Assembly (NCBI RefSeq): GCF_030409055.1
Contig: NZ_CP116619.1
Location: forward strand, 4,667,628-4,731,627
DNA from: Trichocoleus desertorum NBK24
GTDB lineage: Bacteria > Cyanobacteriota > Cyanobacteriia > FACHB-46
Direction of reading: 5' to 3'
Length of the DNA stretch: 64,000 bases
A program made the position numbers and the translations under genes. The notes beneath the pieces were generated by a model, which searched no databases, was not told the origin of the DNA, and saw only the letters and a program-made list of their open reading frames with translations. Numbering within the stretch: position 1 is the first letter of the stretch; each line of letters opens with the position of its first letter. Shown here piece after piece: positions 1-8,596 of this stretch.

Positions 1-584
1 TCGCGCCCTTCAAAGCTCCGCTCACGTCCTCCAAAGTTGCGGTCACGCCCTTCAAAGCTACGCCCGCGGCTCTCATTACGATCGCGACCCTCTGTACCTC
101 GATTGCGATCTCCAAAGTTGCGATCGGATCTTTCCTTGCGCTCACTGCTTGCAAAATTACGATCGGGTCTTTCCTTGCGCTCACCACCTGCAAAGTTGCG
201 ATCGCGACCCTCTGTACCTCGATTGCGATCTCCAAAGCTGCGATCAGGTCTTTCACTGCGTTGGGGTTTTTCCCCGCGATCGCGGCTTTCAAAATTGCGG
301 TTAGGCTGATCTGAACGTTGCCGAGGCGGTTTAAAGTCGCCACCTACCGAGGGTCTAGCTCTAGGTTCTGATCTGTCTGCGCCTCTGCGATCGAGGTCTT
401 TTCCGACAGGGCGATCGCTAGCTGGTTTTGCACGCAAACGAGGACTCTGGCTGCGAGAGGCATCCTTCGGGGTCGGTCGGCGGCTCTTGTCTCCTGGCTT
501 GTCTCTTGAGGGGCCTTGAGACTGGGAACCCTTGCCCTCATCGGCTCTACCCCGGTCTTTAGAGTAATTCTTCTTGGCAGCCAT
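1..584 (-). CDS. rlmB: Arg-rich N-terminus of a TrmH/SpoU-type RNA methyltransferase (partial, runs off window)
   Basis: The frame is open from an ATG at 584 to the window edge with no stop, so only about 194 N-terminal residues are visible. They start MAAKKNYSKDRGR and are dominated by Arg, Asp, Gly, Ser and Asn, with repeated RDRNFG/ERKERPDRN-like blocks, and no catalytic domain is reached. The identity is inferred from position: in cyanobacteria a mini-RNase III gene is commonly followed by a 23S rRNA 2'-O-methyltransferase gene (RlmB, SPOUT fold) with a long disordered basic N-terminus. Such a tail probably contacts RNA. The methyltransferase domain should lie beyond position 1. Another Arg-rich RNA-binding protein is the main alternative. 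Confidence 0.5.
   Translation of the reverse strand, partial: MAAKKNYSKDRGRADEGKGSQSQGPSRDKPGDKSRRPTPKDASRSQSPRLRAKPASDRPVGKDLDRRGADRSEPRARPSVGGDFKPPRQRSDQPNRNFESRDRGEKPQRSERPDRSFGDRNRGTEGRDRNFAGGERKERPDRNFASSERKERSDRNFGDRNRGTEGRDRNESRGRSFEGRDRNFGGRERSFEGR
80..237. repeat. Intragenic repeat in the Arg-rich tail, 120-bp period
   Basis: Positions 80-117 and 200-237 are identical over 38 bp and lie 120 bp (40 codons) apart. The stretches after them are also near copies. The repeats keep the coding frame and encode RDRNFG-like blocks. GATCGC cores inside the repeat are HIP1-like. Confidence 0.85.
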
Positions 585-676
585 ATTATTCTCTCAATAC
601 TTTGAAAATTTATATTCTGGAGCTTTACTTTAAAGTTCCCCTAGAGTCTGGGCTCATTATCTTGACCGAGGGGGAG

Positions 677-1150
677 CTACTCCTCTAGCGTTGGGTCTAG
701 TTTCAATTGAGCCAGCAAGTAAGCCAAGCGTTGAGGATTAGTGAGGTACAAATAGCCCATTAACGCTTCCAAACTGGTTGCTTGCTGATAAATTCCTGGA
801 TCAACTCGCTTAGGTCGCCCAGAAGCAGCGTTACGTCCTCGTCGCAGGATTTCTAACTCTTCGCTGGTCAGTAAAGCCTCTAGCGATCGCAGATGTTGAG
901 CCTGGCTTTCTGCTCTAACCTGTGCCACGACTCGATGATGATAGCTTTGTAAGCGCTGCGGGGGGACAAGATATAAAGCGCGAATATACAGTTCGTAAAC
1001 TGCATCTCCTAGATAGGCTAACGCCCCAGGAGAAATGCCTTTCATTTGTGCGGCTGACAGTGCGATAACGGGCAGAAGGTTAACTGGGCTAGCCATGTCT
1101 TGAGCTGCCTGAGCATCCAAAATTTCTACGCAATCTTCCTCTGCTTTCAC
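677..1150 (-). CDS. mrnC: Mini-ribonuclease III
   Basis: The 157-residue protein is a stand-alone RNase III catalytic domain without a dsRNA-binding domain, as in MrnC, which trims 23S rRNA precursor ends as a dimer. The signature GALAYLGDAVYELYIR lies around residues 42-57 and contains the catalytic Asp. The conserved GRNA and ATSLEALMGYLYL segments follow, the latter holding a second metal-binding Glu. The length matches the family (about 130-150) plus a short N-terminal extension. The ATG at 1150 is used because it is the first in-frame start. An RNA methyltransferase-like gene follows 92 bp downstream, so both may act in rRNA maturation. Confidence 0.85.
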   Translation of the reverse strand: MKAEEDCVEILDAQAAQDMASPVNLLPVIALSAAQMKGISPGALAYLGDAVYELYIRALYLVPPQRLQSYHHRVVAQVRAESQAQHLRSLEALLTSEELEILRRGRNAASGRPKRVDPGIYQQATSLEALMGYLYLTNPQRLAYLLAQLKLDPTLEE

Positions 1151-1257
1151 AGACAGCTTCTACCTTGTCAGTTGGATTCTTTGAATTCTACGGAAGCGCT
1201 ATCTCCCATCATAAGTCTCATCAGTTAGCCCATTGATCTGCTGTAGCACTGTCAGTT

Positions 1258-1313
1258 TCTCAGAATGACAAGTTCTCAGAATGACAAGCTATCCAGTTAA
1301 GTCTGGATAGCTT
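1258..1313. repeat. 16-bp tandem repeat running into an 11-bp perfect inverted repeat
   Basis: Positions 1258-1273 and 1274-1289 are tandem copies with core TCTCAGAATGACAAG. The second copy runs into a perfect stem: AAGCTATCCAG at 1286-1296 and its complement at 1303-1313, with a 6-nt loop. It lies 23 bp beyond the stop of the STAS gene on the minus strand. No T-run follows on either strand, so it is not an ordinary intrinsic terminator. It could be an mRNA 3'-end stem or a small repeat element. Confidence 0.65.
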
Positions 1314-1336
1314 GGTGGCATGACTTTCTGCATGAG

Positions 1337-1705
1337 TCAAGCTGACTTGACGTTCTCTAAGGCGACATCAACTGAAGGTTGCAGAGCCAAAAACTGCTCT
1401 AGACGAACTAGCTTCACAGTTTGGGTCACCCTAGGATTGGTGACAATCTGCAAGGTACCTTCGGTGGCTTGTGCCTTTTTGGCTAGCTGCACCAAAGCAC
1501 CCAGTCCAGAACTATCGACAAAATCAATCTGGGAAAGATCCAAAATGATATGCTTTGGGCCTTCCTCAACGAACTTCGTGAGCACCTTACGAAAGGTAGG
1601 CTCAGAAAAGGCATCTAATAAGCCCGTCAAACGGAAAAGTTGGCAAGTATCTCTGACTTCGCGTGTGCCTCTAAGGCTAACAGTCAGGGTGAGTGGCTCA
1701 GGAAT
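1337..1705 (-). CDS. STAS-domain anti-sigma factor antagonist, apparent ATT start
   Basis: The predicted protein has 122 residues and one STAS domain. The phosphorylatable-Ser region reads ILDLSQIDFVDSSGLGALVQ, as in SpoIIAA/RsbV-type antagonists, where the second Ser of DSSG is the kinase target. A TTG at 1630 is an in-frame start but would cut off the first strand. Upstream the frame stays open and encodes LTVSLRGTREVRDTCQLFR, expected in cyanobacterial members. The only plausible codon in front of it is ATT at 1703-1705, five bases behind AGGAGG. No ATG, GTG or TTG lies between the in-frame TAG and this ATT. The protein probably acts in a partner-switching cascade. It lies between carA and mrnC on the same strand. 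Confidence 0.75.
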   Translation of the reverse strand: MPEPLTLTVSLRGTREVRDTCQLFRLTGLLDAFSEPTFRKVLTKFVEEGPKHIILDLSQIDFVDSSGLGALVQLAKKAQATEGTLQIVTNPRVTQTVKLVRLEQFLALQPSVDVALENVKSA

Positions 1706-1709
1706 AAAT

Positions 1710-1716
1710 CCCTCCT
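1710..1716 (-). promoter_or_regulatory. Strong Shine-Dalgarno deciding an ATT start
   Basis: On the minus strand the sequence reads AGGAGGG-ATTT-ATT. This near-perfect ribosome site has normal spacing to the ATT at 1705. It is the main reason to extend the STAS gene past the TTG at 1630. Confidence 0.7.
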
Positions 1717-1837
1717 ACACAAAAAATGTCCACAATTTGAGGCTCCAGTATACACTTTAGCCAGTTTTAAGGACAACTCATGCCAGTATAATTCTTAGCC
1801 CCATGCTTGTAACTCCAATTTTGTAACTTTAAGCTCC

Positions 1838-3031
1838 CTAAGGGGTTGCCTCGGCTGCTACGGCTGTAGAGCGATCGCTATTCGCCTTAACAGCTTGCAT
1901 GGACTGAACAAACTGCTCAAACAGATAGTCTGCATCATGAGGGCCAGGGCTGGCTTCGGGATGGTACTGCACTGAGAACAGAGGTAAGGATTTGTGACGG
2001 AGACCTGCCACAGTGCGATCGTTAAGGTTGAGGTGAGTAATTTCCACATCAGCATCTGGCAGAGAGGCGGGATCGATCGCAAAGCCATGATTTTGACTGG
2101 TAATCTCGATTCGCTGCTTTAAACCCGCAGGTTGATTTAACCCGCGATGGCCGAACTTCAGCTTGAAAGTTTCTGCCCCTAACGACAACCCCAAGATTTG
2201 GTGACCCATGCAAATGCCAAAAATAGGTTTTTGACTAGTTAAGAGTGCCTTGGTCGTGGCAATTCCTTCGGTCACTGCCGCTGGATCACCCGGTCCATTC
2301 GAGAGGAAAATTCCGTCTGGATTGTATTTCATGATTTCGTCTGGAGGAGTATCCGCCGGAACCACAACCACACGGCAACCATAACTCGCTAGACGACGCA
2401 AAATGTTGCGCTTAATGCCGAAGTCGAGTGCAACCACAGTCAATAGGGGCGAACTACTCTCGTCATTCTGAGCGCCGGGGCTAAACTCCCACACTGAAGA
2501 TGTGGGGTCAGACCATTCGTAAATAGCGGAGGTAGTAACTTCGCTCACCAAGTTGAGTCCAGCCATGCTAGGTGCGTTTTGTACCTGCTCCAATAGCTCA
2601 GTGGGGTCAAGAATCTCGGTTGAGATGGCGCCATTCATGGCCCCAGCGGAACGAAGCTTGCGAGTCAGAGCGCGGGTATCAATGCCATAAATGCCTGGAA
2701 TGTTGTGTTCCTTAAGGTAGTCCGGAAGGGATTGGGTCGATCGCCAATTGCTAGGACGTGGGCAAATATTGCGAGCGATCGCCCCTCGTACCTGAGGCCG
2801 TGCAGATTCATCATCTTCAGGGTTTACGCCAGTATTTCCCAACTCAGGATAAGTGAAGGTAACAATTTGACCGCAATAGCTGGGATCGGTCAAAACCTCT
2901 TGATAACCTGTCATGCCTGTGTTAAATACAACTTCGCCAATGGTGGTCCCAGGCGCACCAAAAGACCATCCCCGGTAAACTGAACCATCCGCAAGAACTA
3001 AAAGAGCAGGTTGAGGGGCAGAAAGAGCCAT
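1838..3031 (-). CDS. carA: Carbamoyl-phosphate synthase small (glutaminase) subunit
   Basis: The 397-residue protein hydrolyses glutamine and passes ammonia to CarB for carbamoyl phosphate, the precursor of arginine and pyrimidines. The N-terminal CarA domain shows [18 protein letters not shown] near residues 36-53. The C-terminal class I amidotransferase domain shows LSNGPGDP, the nucleophile in [10 protein letters not shown], and the [10 protein letters not shown] motif that supplies catalytic His and Glu. The length fits the family (about 380-400). The ATG at 3031 gives a normal N-terminus. A short Ala-rich tail follows the catalytic domain. carB is not in the window, as is usual in cyanobacteria. 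Confidence 0.97.
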   Translation of the reverse strand: MALSAPQPALLVLADGSVYRGWSFGAPGTTIGEVVFNTGMTGYQEVLTDPSYCGQIVTFTYPELGNTGVNPEDDESARPQVRGAIARNICPRPSNWRSTQSLPDYLKEHNIPGIYGIDTRALTRKLRSAGAMNGAISTEILDPTELLEQVQNAPSMAGLNLVSEVTTSAIYEWSDPTSSVWEFSPGAQNDESSSPLLTVVALDFGIKRNILRRLASYGCRVVVVPADTPPDEIMKYNPDGIFLSNGPGDPAAVTEGIATTKALLTSQKPIFGICMGHQILGLSLGAETFKLKFGHRGLNQPAGLKQRIEITSQNHGFAIDPASLPDADVEITHLNLNDRTVAGLRHKSLPLFSVQYHPEASPGPHDADYLFEQFVQSMQAVKANSDRSTAVAAEATP

Positions 3032-3149
3032 AGAAGTCTAGATAGGAGAACCTTGAAAACTGATACTTGAGACGTGATACTTGCAGGACGCTATTATCCC
3101 ATGCTCAATTGTAAGTGTCGTATCGAAAACTGCCGAATACGGTTGGCAT

Positions 3150-3195
3150 AGTTGTTGCAATAGTCGTTGCGATAGTCGTTGCGATAGTCGTTGCA
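3150..3195. repeat. 12-bp tandem repeat, about four copies
   Basis: The unit AGTCGTTGCGAT (first copy slightly diverged) is repeated head to tail just past the stop of the lipid kinase gene at 3201, in the spacer to carA. Copy number is likely to vary between strains. Confidence 0.8.
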
Positions 3196-3200
3196 AATTA

Positions 3201-4199
3201 TTAAACGCTTGCTTCCGCAGGGACGAGCACTTTTAGTGCCTGTTTCACCACTTGGAACGTCACGGGCAATTCCCCAATCTGATGCCCATCAATATGAACA
3301 GGTAGCTTGGCGATCGAAGTGAGACGCACCTTTGCCACTTGGTAAGTTTCAATCTTGGGGCTGTAGTAGTACTGCCCGCGACTAATGGACCAAAAATGGC
3401 GCACGAGTTCCCATTTGCTAAATTTTCGGTAAACGCTGACGGTCAGCAGACCATCATCCATAACTGCATCAGGGGCAACTGTAAATCCAGTTCCATAATA
3501 GGGGCCGTTGGCAATTACAACTAGCAAGGCTCGGAGCTGAAATTCACTACGAGTTGCGAGCTGACGGCGCAAAAATCGTTTAGGGAGGGCGGTGCGAATC
3601 ATTGCTTTTGCCAAGGGACGATCTAACTCGATTCTTAGCCGTTGAGGTTGATAACCAATTGCTAAGCGAGCAGCTTGCAGCATGCGTCCCCATTGCCCAC
3701 CCTTTACCTCTTCCCCTAAAGGAAACAGCGCGGCATCCAGCCCCACTCCAGCCGCCTCAAAAAAGTAGTGCTCATTGTCGTCATTGGCTTGCCCAACATC
3801 AATAGTCTTAATTTGCCCTTGGGCGATGACTTGACAGGCTTGGGCCATATCTGTGGGTATGTTGAGACTACGGGCAATGTTGTTGTAGGTGCCGATGGGG
3901 ACTATGCCCAGGGGAATCGGAGCGCGAATTAACCCTTTAGCAACTTCGCTGACCGTACCATCCCCACCTCCTACGATCACCATGTCATAGGCTTCTTCCA
4001 CCGCTCGTTGGGCTAGCAGGGCTGGAGATTCGTCTGGTTTGGTGAAGGCAAGGTCAGCCCGAATGTCTTCTGCTTCCAAGGCCGCTAGGAGATCGGGCAA
4101 CTTCATGGGATTAGGCTCATCAGTCCCGGAAACCGGATTCATGATCAAACTTGCACGCTTCACTGGCTTAGTCCCACTTCGATGTTGTGATCCATACAA
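3201..4199 (-). CDS. YegS/DgkB-like diacylglycerol/lipid kinase
   Basis: The 332-residue protein belongs to the diacylglycerol/sphingosine kinase superfamily, soluble enzymes that phosphorylate lipid hydroxyls with ATP. The nucleotide motif VIVGGGDGTVSEVAKGL lies near residues 74-90, followed by PLGIVPIGTYNNIARSL. The lipid-binding C-terminal half includes VANGPYYGTGFTVAPDAVMDDG. Its usual start is near LIMNPVSG, so about 16 residues precede the first strand; the ATG at 4199 is kept but an internal start is possible. The substrate cannot be told from sequence. A second family member lies at 10499-11389, with about a third to half of the residues matching in the core motifs. Confidence 0.85.
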   Translation of the reverse strand: MYGSQHRSGTKPVKRASLIMNPVSGTDEPNPMKLPDLLAALEAEDIRADLAFTKPDESPALLAQRAVEEAYDMVIVGGGDGTVSEVAKGLIRAPIPLGIVPIGTYNNIARSLNIPTDMAQACQVIAQGQIKTIDVGQANDDNEHYFFEAAGVGLDAALFPLGEEVKGGQWGRMLQAARLAIGYQPQRLRIELDRPLAKAMIRTALPKRFLRRQLATRSEFQLRALLVVIANGPYYGTGFTVAPDAVMDDGLLTVSVYRKFSKWELVRHFWSISRGQYYYSPKIETYQVAKVRLTSIAKLPVHIDGHQIGELPVTFQVVKQALKVLVPAEASV

Positions 4200-4417
4200 A
4201 CTATGCGGTCAATACCAACTAATTTCTGCACCGTTTGAGTTCAATGTAGCTAATTCAAGTTTGATACCGATCGCTTACCTAGGCACTTTGTCTTTTGAGT
4301 GAGCGATCGCTCAGTACGGAATCAGAGTTAGAGTCGCTGAGTTTAAAGTGGAAGAGTGAAAACTGAAAATATCTAGCTTGTAGACTTTAAACCATCCACG
4401 GCAGTTGTTCGCTTCCT

Positions 4418-5350
4418 ATGCCAAAGCCTTTTTCGTCGAGAGCAATTTTGCTGATTGCATCGGCTGTCTTAACGCTGGTTAGTGCAGCTTGTAGCGATTC
4501 ATCGATTAAATCCTCCACGCAGAGCCAGTCAGAGCCTACCCCTGCCTCAACTACTGGAGCGATCCCCTCCTTACCCACTGACCCCTCCCCAGTCGTAATT
4601 GCAGAGCCTACCCCTCCGCCCACTCCACAAGTAGACCCTTTTGAGTTTGCTCTCGATCGCGCTGCGAGTGCCGCTAGTATTGGAGCATCTGCCCAATCTC
4701 AAGATGACTGGAAGTTGGTCGTGAGCCAGTGGCAAGACGCGATCGCCCTGCTCAAGAAGGTGCCAAACTCCAGCCCTTACCAACTGCTGGTCAAAGAAAA
4801 GATCAGCGAATATCAGGAGCAACTGGCCTACGCTAAACAACAAGCCAGCAAACCAGACGGCAGTAACCAGCCAGCGCCTGAAAGTATCATTGCCCTAGCC
4901 CCCCCTCCGATGCCGCAACCTGTAGAAGCGGCTCGCTCTAATGTCGCGACTCGGCCTGCCCCACCTGCTCCCACCCAAGAACGGGTCTTTACAGCTCCGA
5001 TCAAACGACGAGAAGGCGGAACTCCTGTGATTGATGTCACCTTTAACGGCAATCAAACGTTCGAAATGATTGTCGATACAGGCGCAAGCGGCACCTTGAT
5101 TACTCAGCAAATGGCGATCGCAATGGGTGTCAAACCTGTGACTAAAGCTTTGGTAGACACAGCCAGCCAGAAAGGGGTTGAAATTCCTGTGGGCTTTGTG
5201 GATTCTATTGAGGTAGACGGGGCAGTGGCTAGAAATGTATCAGTCGCGATCGCGGGGCCTGATCTAGGTACAGGGCTACTCGGTCACGATTTCTTTGGCA
5301 ACTTTGATGTCACTATTCGACGGGATATGGTTGAATTTCGAGTGCGATAG
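4418..5350 (+). CDS. Retropepsin-like aspartic protease, probable lipoprotein
   Basis: The 310-residue protein has a hydrophobic N-terminus ending LTLVSAACSDSS. This is a lipobox-like site (S-A-A-C, less typical at -3) that would anchor it to the membrane facing the periplasm. A long Pro/Thr/Ala-rich and helical linker follows. The C-terminal clan AA domain begins near residue 200 and carries MIVDTGASGTLIT around residue 219, a single-DTG site, so the active form must be a dimer. A later GLLGHDFF motif is typical of the TIGR02281 type. The ATG at 4418 directly starts the signal. Substrates are unknown. It is divergent from the lipid kinase gene. Confidence 0.82.
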   Translation: MPKPFSSRAILLIASAVLTLVSAACSDSSIKSSTQSQSEPTPASTTGAIPSLPTDPSPVVIAEPTPPPTPQVDPFEFALDRAASAASIGASAQSQDDWKLVVSQWQDAIALLKKVPNSSPYQLLVKEKISEYQEQLAYAKQQASKPDGSNQPAPESIIALAPPPMPQPVEAARSNVATRPAPPAPTQERVFTAPIKRREGGTPVIDVTFNGNQTFEMIVDTGASGTLITQQMAIAMGVKPVTKALVDTASQKGVEIPVGFVDSIEVDGAVARNVSVAIAGPDLGTGLLGHDFFGNFDVTIRRDMVEFRVR

Positions 5351-5606
5351 TTGGCCCAACTTTTAACTCTATTGGGTTTAATTTTTTATAAGGAAACCTA
5401 AAATCAAACCAACATCAGCATGGCTGTTATTCCTGCTGCTAAAGGCTTGCATCGACCGACCTGAAGAGATTTCTGTGTCGCTAGTGAGTATTTACTACCT
5501 ACGAGGATTTTCTGGAAGCTTGGTATAGTTTTTTCTAGTTAGATTGCTCCGTTTACCGCAGGGTAATCAAGCTGTTTCGCCCGCCATCAGAGTTTTTTGG
5601 TTTGGT

Positions 5607-6191
5607 ATGCAACTGAATTTCGATTATGCAAAGCTGAAACATGCTTTGATCTCTGCTACAGCTCAAGCATTTGCCCAGTTTCAGGAAGTTGCCCAAACTG
5701 AGTCTCCCTACGTTTTTGGCCTCTACATTTGCCGAGAAGGCACCTCTATTACACCGACCGCCAATACAGAGGTAGGGCTGACTTGGCTGTCCCAAGAATA
5801 TGCTCGGAAGTACGGAAAGCCGAGAAATTTGTATCAACAAAGTTTGCGCTGGTCGCCCTGGGACTGGGCCTACCACACTCAAGGCCAAGCCTTTTATGCT
5901 GAGGTGGAAGACCTTCTAGAAAGTACTTGGTCTGAGGCAGATTGCCGATACTTTCTAGAAGCTGAAAAAGTGTTTCAGGTTTGCCGAGAAGCTTTAGCAC
6001 AACTCGATCGCGGAGCTATTTTTGGCACAGGTCGCGGGCGTGAAGCGCTACTGCTCAATTTGTTCAAAAGCGACCAAAGTCAGGCCCAGCTCTTGCAAGA
6101 AGCTCGCTACCTTAATAGCCCCAAGGCTTGCGATCGCTTTGCCACCGAACTGCACCAAGGACAAACCGTTTTCTTTCAGAAATCCCGTTAG
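5607..6191 (+). CDS. DUF4303 family protein
   Basis: The sequence has the DUF4303 pattern: an N-terminal helix LKHALISATAQAFAQFQ, the strand segment YVFGLYICREG, and an Asn/Thr turn before a segment rich in Trp. The family has no established function and is sometimes found near toxin/immunity loci, but no toxin gene is visible here. The frame is open from a TTG at 5544. The ATG at 5607 (MQLNFDYAKL) is preferred because the preceding 21 residues look unrelated, giving 194 residues. It is convergent with hisA, whose stop lies 9 bp away. No signal peptide or membrane segment is seen. Confidence 0.75.
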   Translation: MQLNFDYAKLKHALISATAQAFAQFQEVAQTESPYVFGLYICREGTSITPTANTEVGLTWLSQEYARKYGKPRNLYQQSLRWSPWDWAYHTQGQAFYAEVEDLLESTWSEADCRYFLEAEKVFQVCREALAQLDRGAIFGTGRGREALLLNLFKSDQSQAQLLQEARYLNSPKACDRFATELHQGQTVFFQKSR

Positions 6192-6200
6192 GCGAAACCC

Positions 6201-6974
6201 TTAGGCAAAAGCTGAGGTGCCAAAATCAGGAGGAACATCCTGCCAGCGTCCTTGCCCCACCGCTCGTAAGGCTTCCTTCAAATCCACGTCTCCGGTGTAA
6301 ATGGCTCGACCCACGATCGCCCCTGTCACCCCGGAGGGTTCTAGCGCCAGTAAGCTCAATAGATCGCTCACCGAACTGACGCCACCTGATGCAATTACAG
6401 GGATGGCGATCGCATTGGCTAATTCCCGTAGCGCGTCGATATTTGGCCCTTGCAACGTACCGTCACGGTGAATATCGGTGTAGATAATTGCAGCCGCGCC
6501 CAGTTGGGCCATACGCTGTGCCAACTCTGTGGCTAAGACTTCTGAAGTTTCGAGCCAACCACGAGTTGCTACCTTGCCATTGCGGGCATCAATCCCCACC
6601 ACAATCTGACCGGGAAATTCTTGACAGAGCTGTGCTACTAGATCTGGTTGCTCCACGGCCACAGTGCCTAAAATGGCGCGTTGCACCCCTGTGGCTAGGA
6701 GATTGGCTACGCTCTGGCGATCGCGCAAACCACCCCCCACTTGAATGGGCACATCTACCGCTTGTACAATGGCCTCGATCACTGGCAAATTGACCGGATG
6801 CCCAGCTTTGGCTCCATCTAAATCAACCAAGTGCAATCGAGGTGCGCCTTGTTCCGCCCACTGCCGCGCTACTGCAACTGGATTCTCATCAAACACTTGT
6901 GATTGGGCGTAGTCGCCCTGGTACAGCCGAACACAGCGACCTTCTAGCAGATCAATGGCTGGAATCACATCCAT
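6201..6974 (-). CDS. hisA: Phosphoribosylformimino-5-aminoimidazole carboxamide ribotide isomerase
   Basis: HisA catalyses the fourth step of histidine synthesis, an Amadori rearrangement on a (beta/alpha)8 barrel. The start at ATG 6974 gives [20 protein letters not shown], the canonical N-terminus with the catalytic Asp in PAIDLL. A TTG 42 bp upstream adds unrelated residues. Phosphate-binding loops read IQVGGGLRD and [11 protein letters not shown], and [15 protein letters not shown] contains the second catalytic Asp. At 257 residues it matches cyanobacterial HisA. It is not in a his operon, which is normal for the phylum. Confidence 0.96.
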   Translation of the reverse strand: MDVIPAIDLLEGRCVRLYQGDYAQSQVFDENPVAVARQWAEQGAPRLHLVDLDGAKAGHPVNLPVIEAIVQAVDVPIQVGGGLRDRQSVANLLATGVQRAILGTVAVEQPDLVAQLCQEFPGQIVVGIDARNGKVATRGWLETSEVLATELAQRMAQLGAAAIIYTDIHRDGTLQGPNIDALRELANAIAIPVIASGGVSSVSDLLSLLALEPSGVTGAIVGRAIYTGDVDLKEALRAVGQGRWQDVPPDFGTSAFA

Positions 6975-7118
6975 GACTTCACTATCCCTTACCCGTAAAC
7001 ACCAAACTTGCTGCAACTCAGGGTCGCGATCGCGCTACCGAGTTCTTTCCTATTGAAGCAGGTTCAGTTCTCTTCAGGAGCGGCAGTTATAATGACCGCG
7101 ATCGCTCACGTAACTCAA

Positions 7119-8465
7119 TTAGTTCGTTTCATTTAGCTCTTGCCCTGGCAACGTCACTTTAAAAATGACTTGATTTGCTCGACTCTCAACTCTAATCTGG
7201 CCATTGAGCAGTTCTACCAGCTTCTCTACTAAAGCTAGCCCCAAACCTGTACCCCCCTGTTTCCAAGGGTCATGGCTGGGGACTCGATAAAACTTCTCAA
7301 AGATGTGAGCTAAGGCTGACTCAGGAATTTCACAACCAGAGTTTTGAATCGTGAGTTCGATTTGATCTGACTCTTTAAATCTAGAAGCTAAAGCGATCGC
7401 CCGTGCACTCACGACGATCTCGCCCCCCATTGGGGTATATTTGCAAGCATTATTCAGCAGTTCTGCCACAATGCGCTCTAAACCATTCTCCACTGAGAGC
7501 AGGGGTGGGAGATCCGCTGGGATGTCTAGCTTCAAATTTTGTTGGCGTTCTTTGGCTCGTTCTTGAAAGGGTGCCAAGATGCAGGGGAGCCAGTCTTGTA
7601 GCTGCAAACTTTCTAGCTCTACCGAGACAGCCCCCGCTTCCAACCGCTGAAAGTCTAGTAGATCGTTGATGAGTTCTATTTCGCGATCGCACTCGTTGCT
7701 CAAGATTTGCATGTAGCGATCGCGTTGCTCTGCATGTTTAGCCACCTTCAACATCTGAATTGCCATTTTGATGTTGGTCATTGGGGTGCGTAGTTCATGA
7801 GAGACGGTGGACAAAAACTCATCCTTGGTTCGGTTTGCCATTTCTGCCGCACACCGAGCGGCTTGATCTTGAGCCGCAGCGGCTTCGGCAACATAGCGAG
7901 CTTGAGAATTAAATAAAGCAGCTGCTGTAAAGTCTGCCAAACTGGTCATGACTCGCACATCTTCAGCATCAAAGTGGCGGTGCTGATCATGGGAGACAAT
8001 CCAAATGGTGCCTAAAGGTTGGCCCTGAGCTAGCAGCGGAATCACCAATCCTTCAACAATGGTTGGTTTAGCTTGCTGAAAGTAGGTGAAATAGCGTTCG
8101 GGATAAGAATATAGCTGGGGCGCACCTCGATCTAAGCAAGTGCCGCAAGGGCTAAAGTGACGGGGAGTTGACCCTTTCTCGTAAGCTGCTAAGCCTCCTG
8201 CCAAACAGGCCCAACGAAAAATAATTTCACCAGTCTCGGTGGTCTCTAGCAAACTCACCCCTGCTGTTCCGGCGTGGCAAAGCTCCAAAGCCATCTGAAC
8301 CAGTTGCCTCAGCATGGTGGAAGGCTGATCCACCATTTGTCTAGCTAAGCTGTGGAGAGCCGTATTCTCTGCCTGAAAGTTTGGCAGTCTGGAGACTGGC
8401 CCCAACAACCTGTGCGTGATCAGAATATCTTCTAAGACAATTTGCTTCGAGGACAAAGAAGTCAT
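7119..8465 (-). CDS. GAF-domain sensor histidine kinase (soluble)
   Basis: With the ATG at 8465 the protein has 448 residues. An N-terminal GAF domain (about residues 20-190, with the ACLAGGLAAYEKGSTPR and CGTCLDRG region) is followed by a short coiled coil. A HisKA domain carries His223 in STVSHELRTPM, and an HATPase domain has N, G1 and G2 boxes (ELLNNACKYTP and GTGLGLALVEKL). A TTG at 8549 would add 28 residues without clear homology. There is no membrane segment, so it probably senses a cytoplasmic signal. No response regulator lies next to it. The kinase core closely resembles that of the hybrid kinase at 51393-53597. Confidence 0.85.
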   Translation of the reverse strand: MTSLSSKQIVLEDILITHRLLGPVSRLPNFQAENTALHSLARQMVDQPSTMLRQLVQMALELCHAGTAGVSLLETTETGEIIFRWACLAGGLAAYEKGSTPRHFSPCGTCLDRGAPQLYSYPERYFTYFQQAKPTIVEGLVIPLLAQGQPLGTIWIVSHDQHRHFDAEDVRVMTSLADFTAAALFNSQARYVAEAAAAQDQAARCAAEMANRTKDEFLSTVSHELRTPMTNIKMAIQMLKVAKHAEQRDRYMQILSNECDREIELINDLLDFQRLEAGAVSVELESLQLQDWLPCILAPFQERAKERQQNLKLDIPADLPPLLSVENGLERIVAELLNNACKYTPMGGEIVVSARAIALASRFKESDQIELTIQNSGCEIPESALAHIFEKFYRVPSHDPWKQGGTGLGLALVEKLVELLNGQIRVESRANQVIFKVTLPGQELNETN

Positions 8466-8596
8466 AGCGCACAGCAACCGACAGGCCGAAGAGATTTTGG
8501 GGTTAGGTTCCCCTTTAATTCCAGTTTGCCCTAGCTGTGAGCCGCCCAACCTAATTGATAAATGTCTTAGTCTTTCTCGGCTGGGTTTTGTAGCTT

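Noticed and set aside
37-309. Plus-strand open frame rich in Arg, Ser and Leu
   Set aside because: It is the mirror frame of the repetitive minus-strand coding region and has no other support.
1-330. Regularly repeated DNA that could look like a CRISPR array
   Set aside because: The repeats keep one open reading frame on the minus strand, vary in spacing and encode Arg-rich protein; no spacers of equal length.
1286-1313. Perfect stem after the STAS gene as a terminator
   Set aside because: No T-run follows on either strand; recorded as a repeat only.
1320-1760. Plus-strand 146-codon frame across the STAS gene
   Set aside because: It is antisense to a recognised STAS domain and encodes nothing recognisable.
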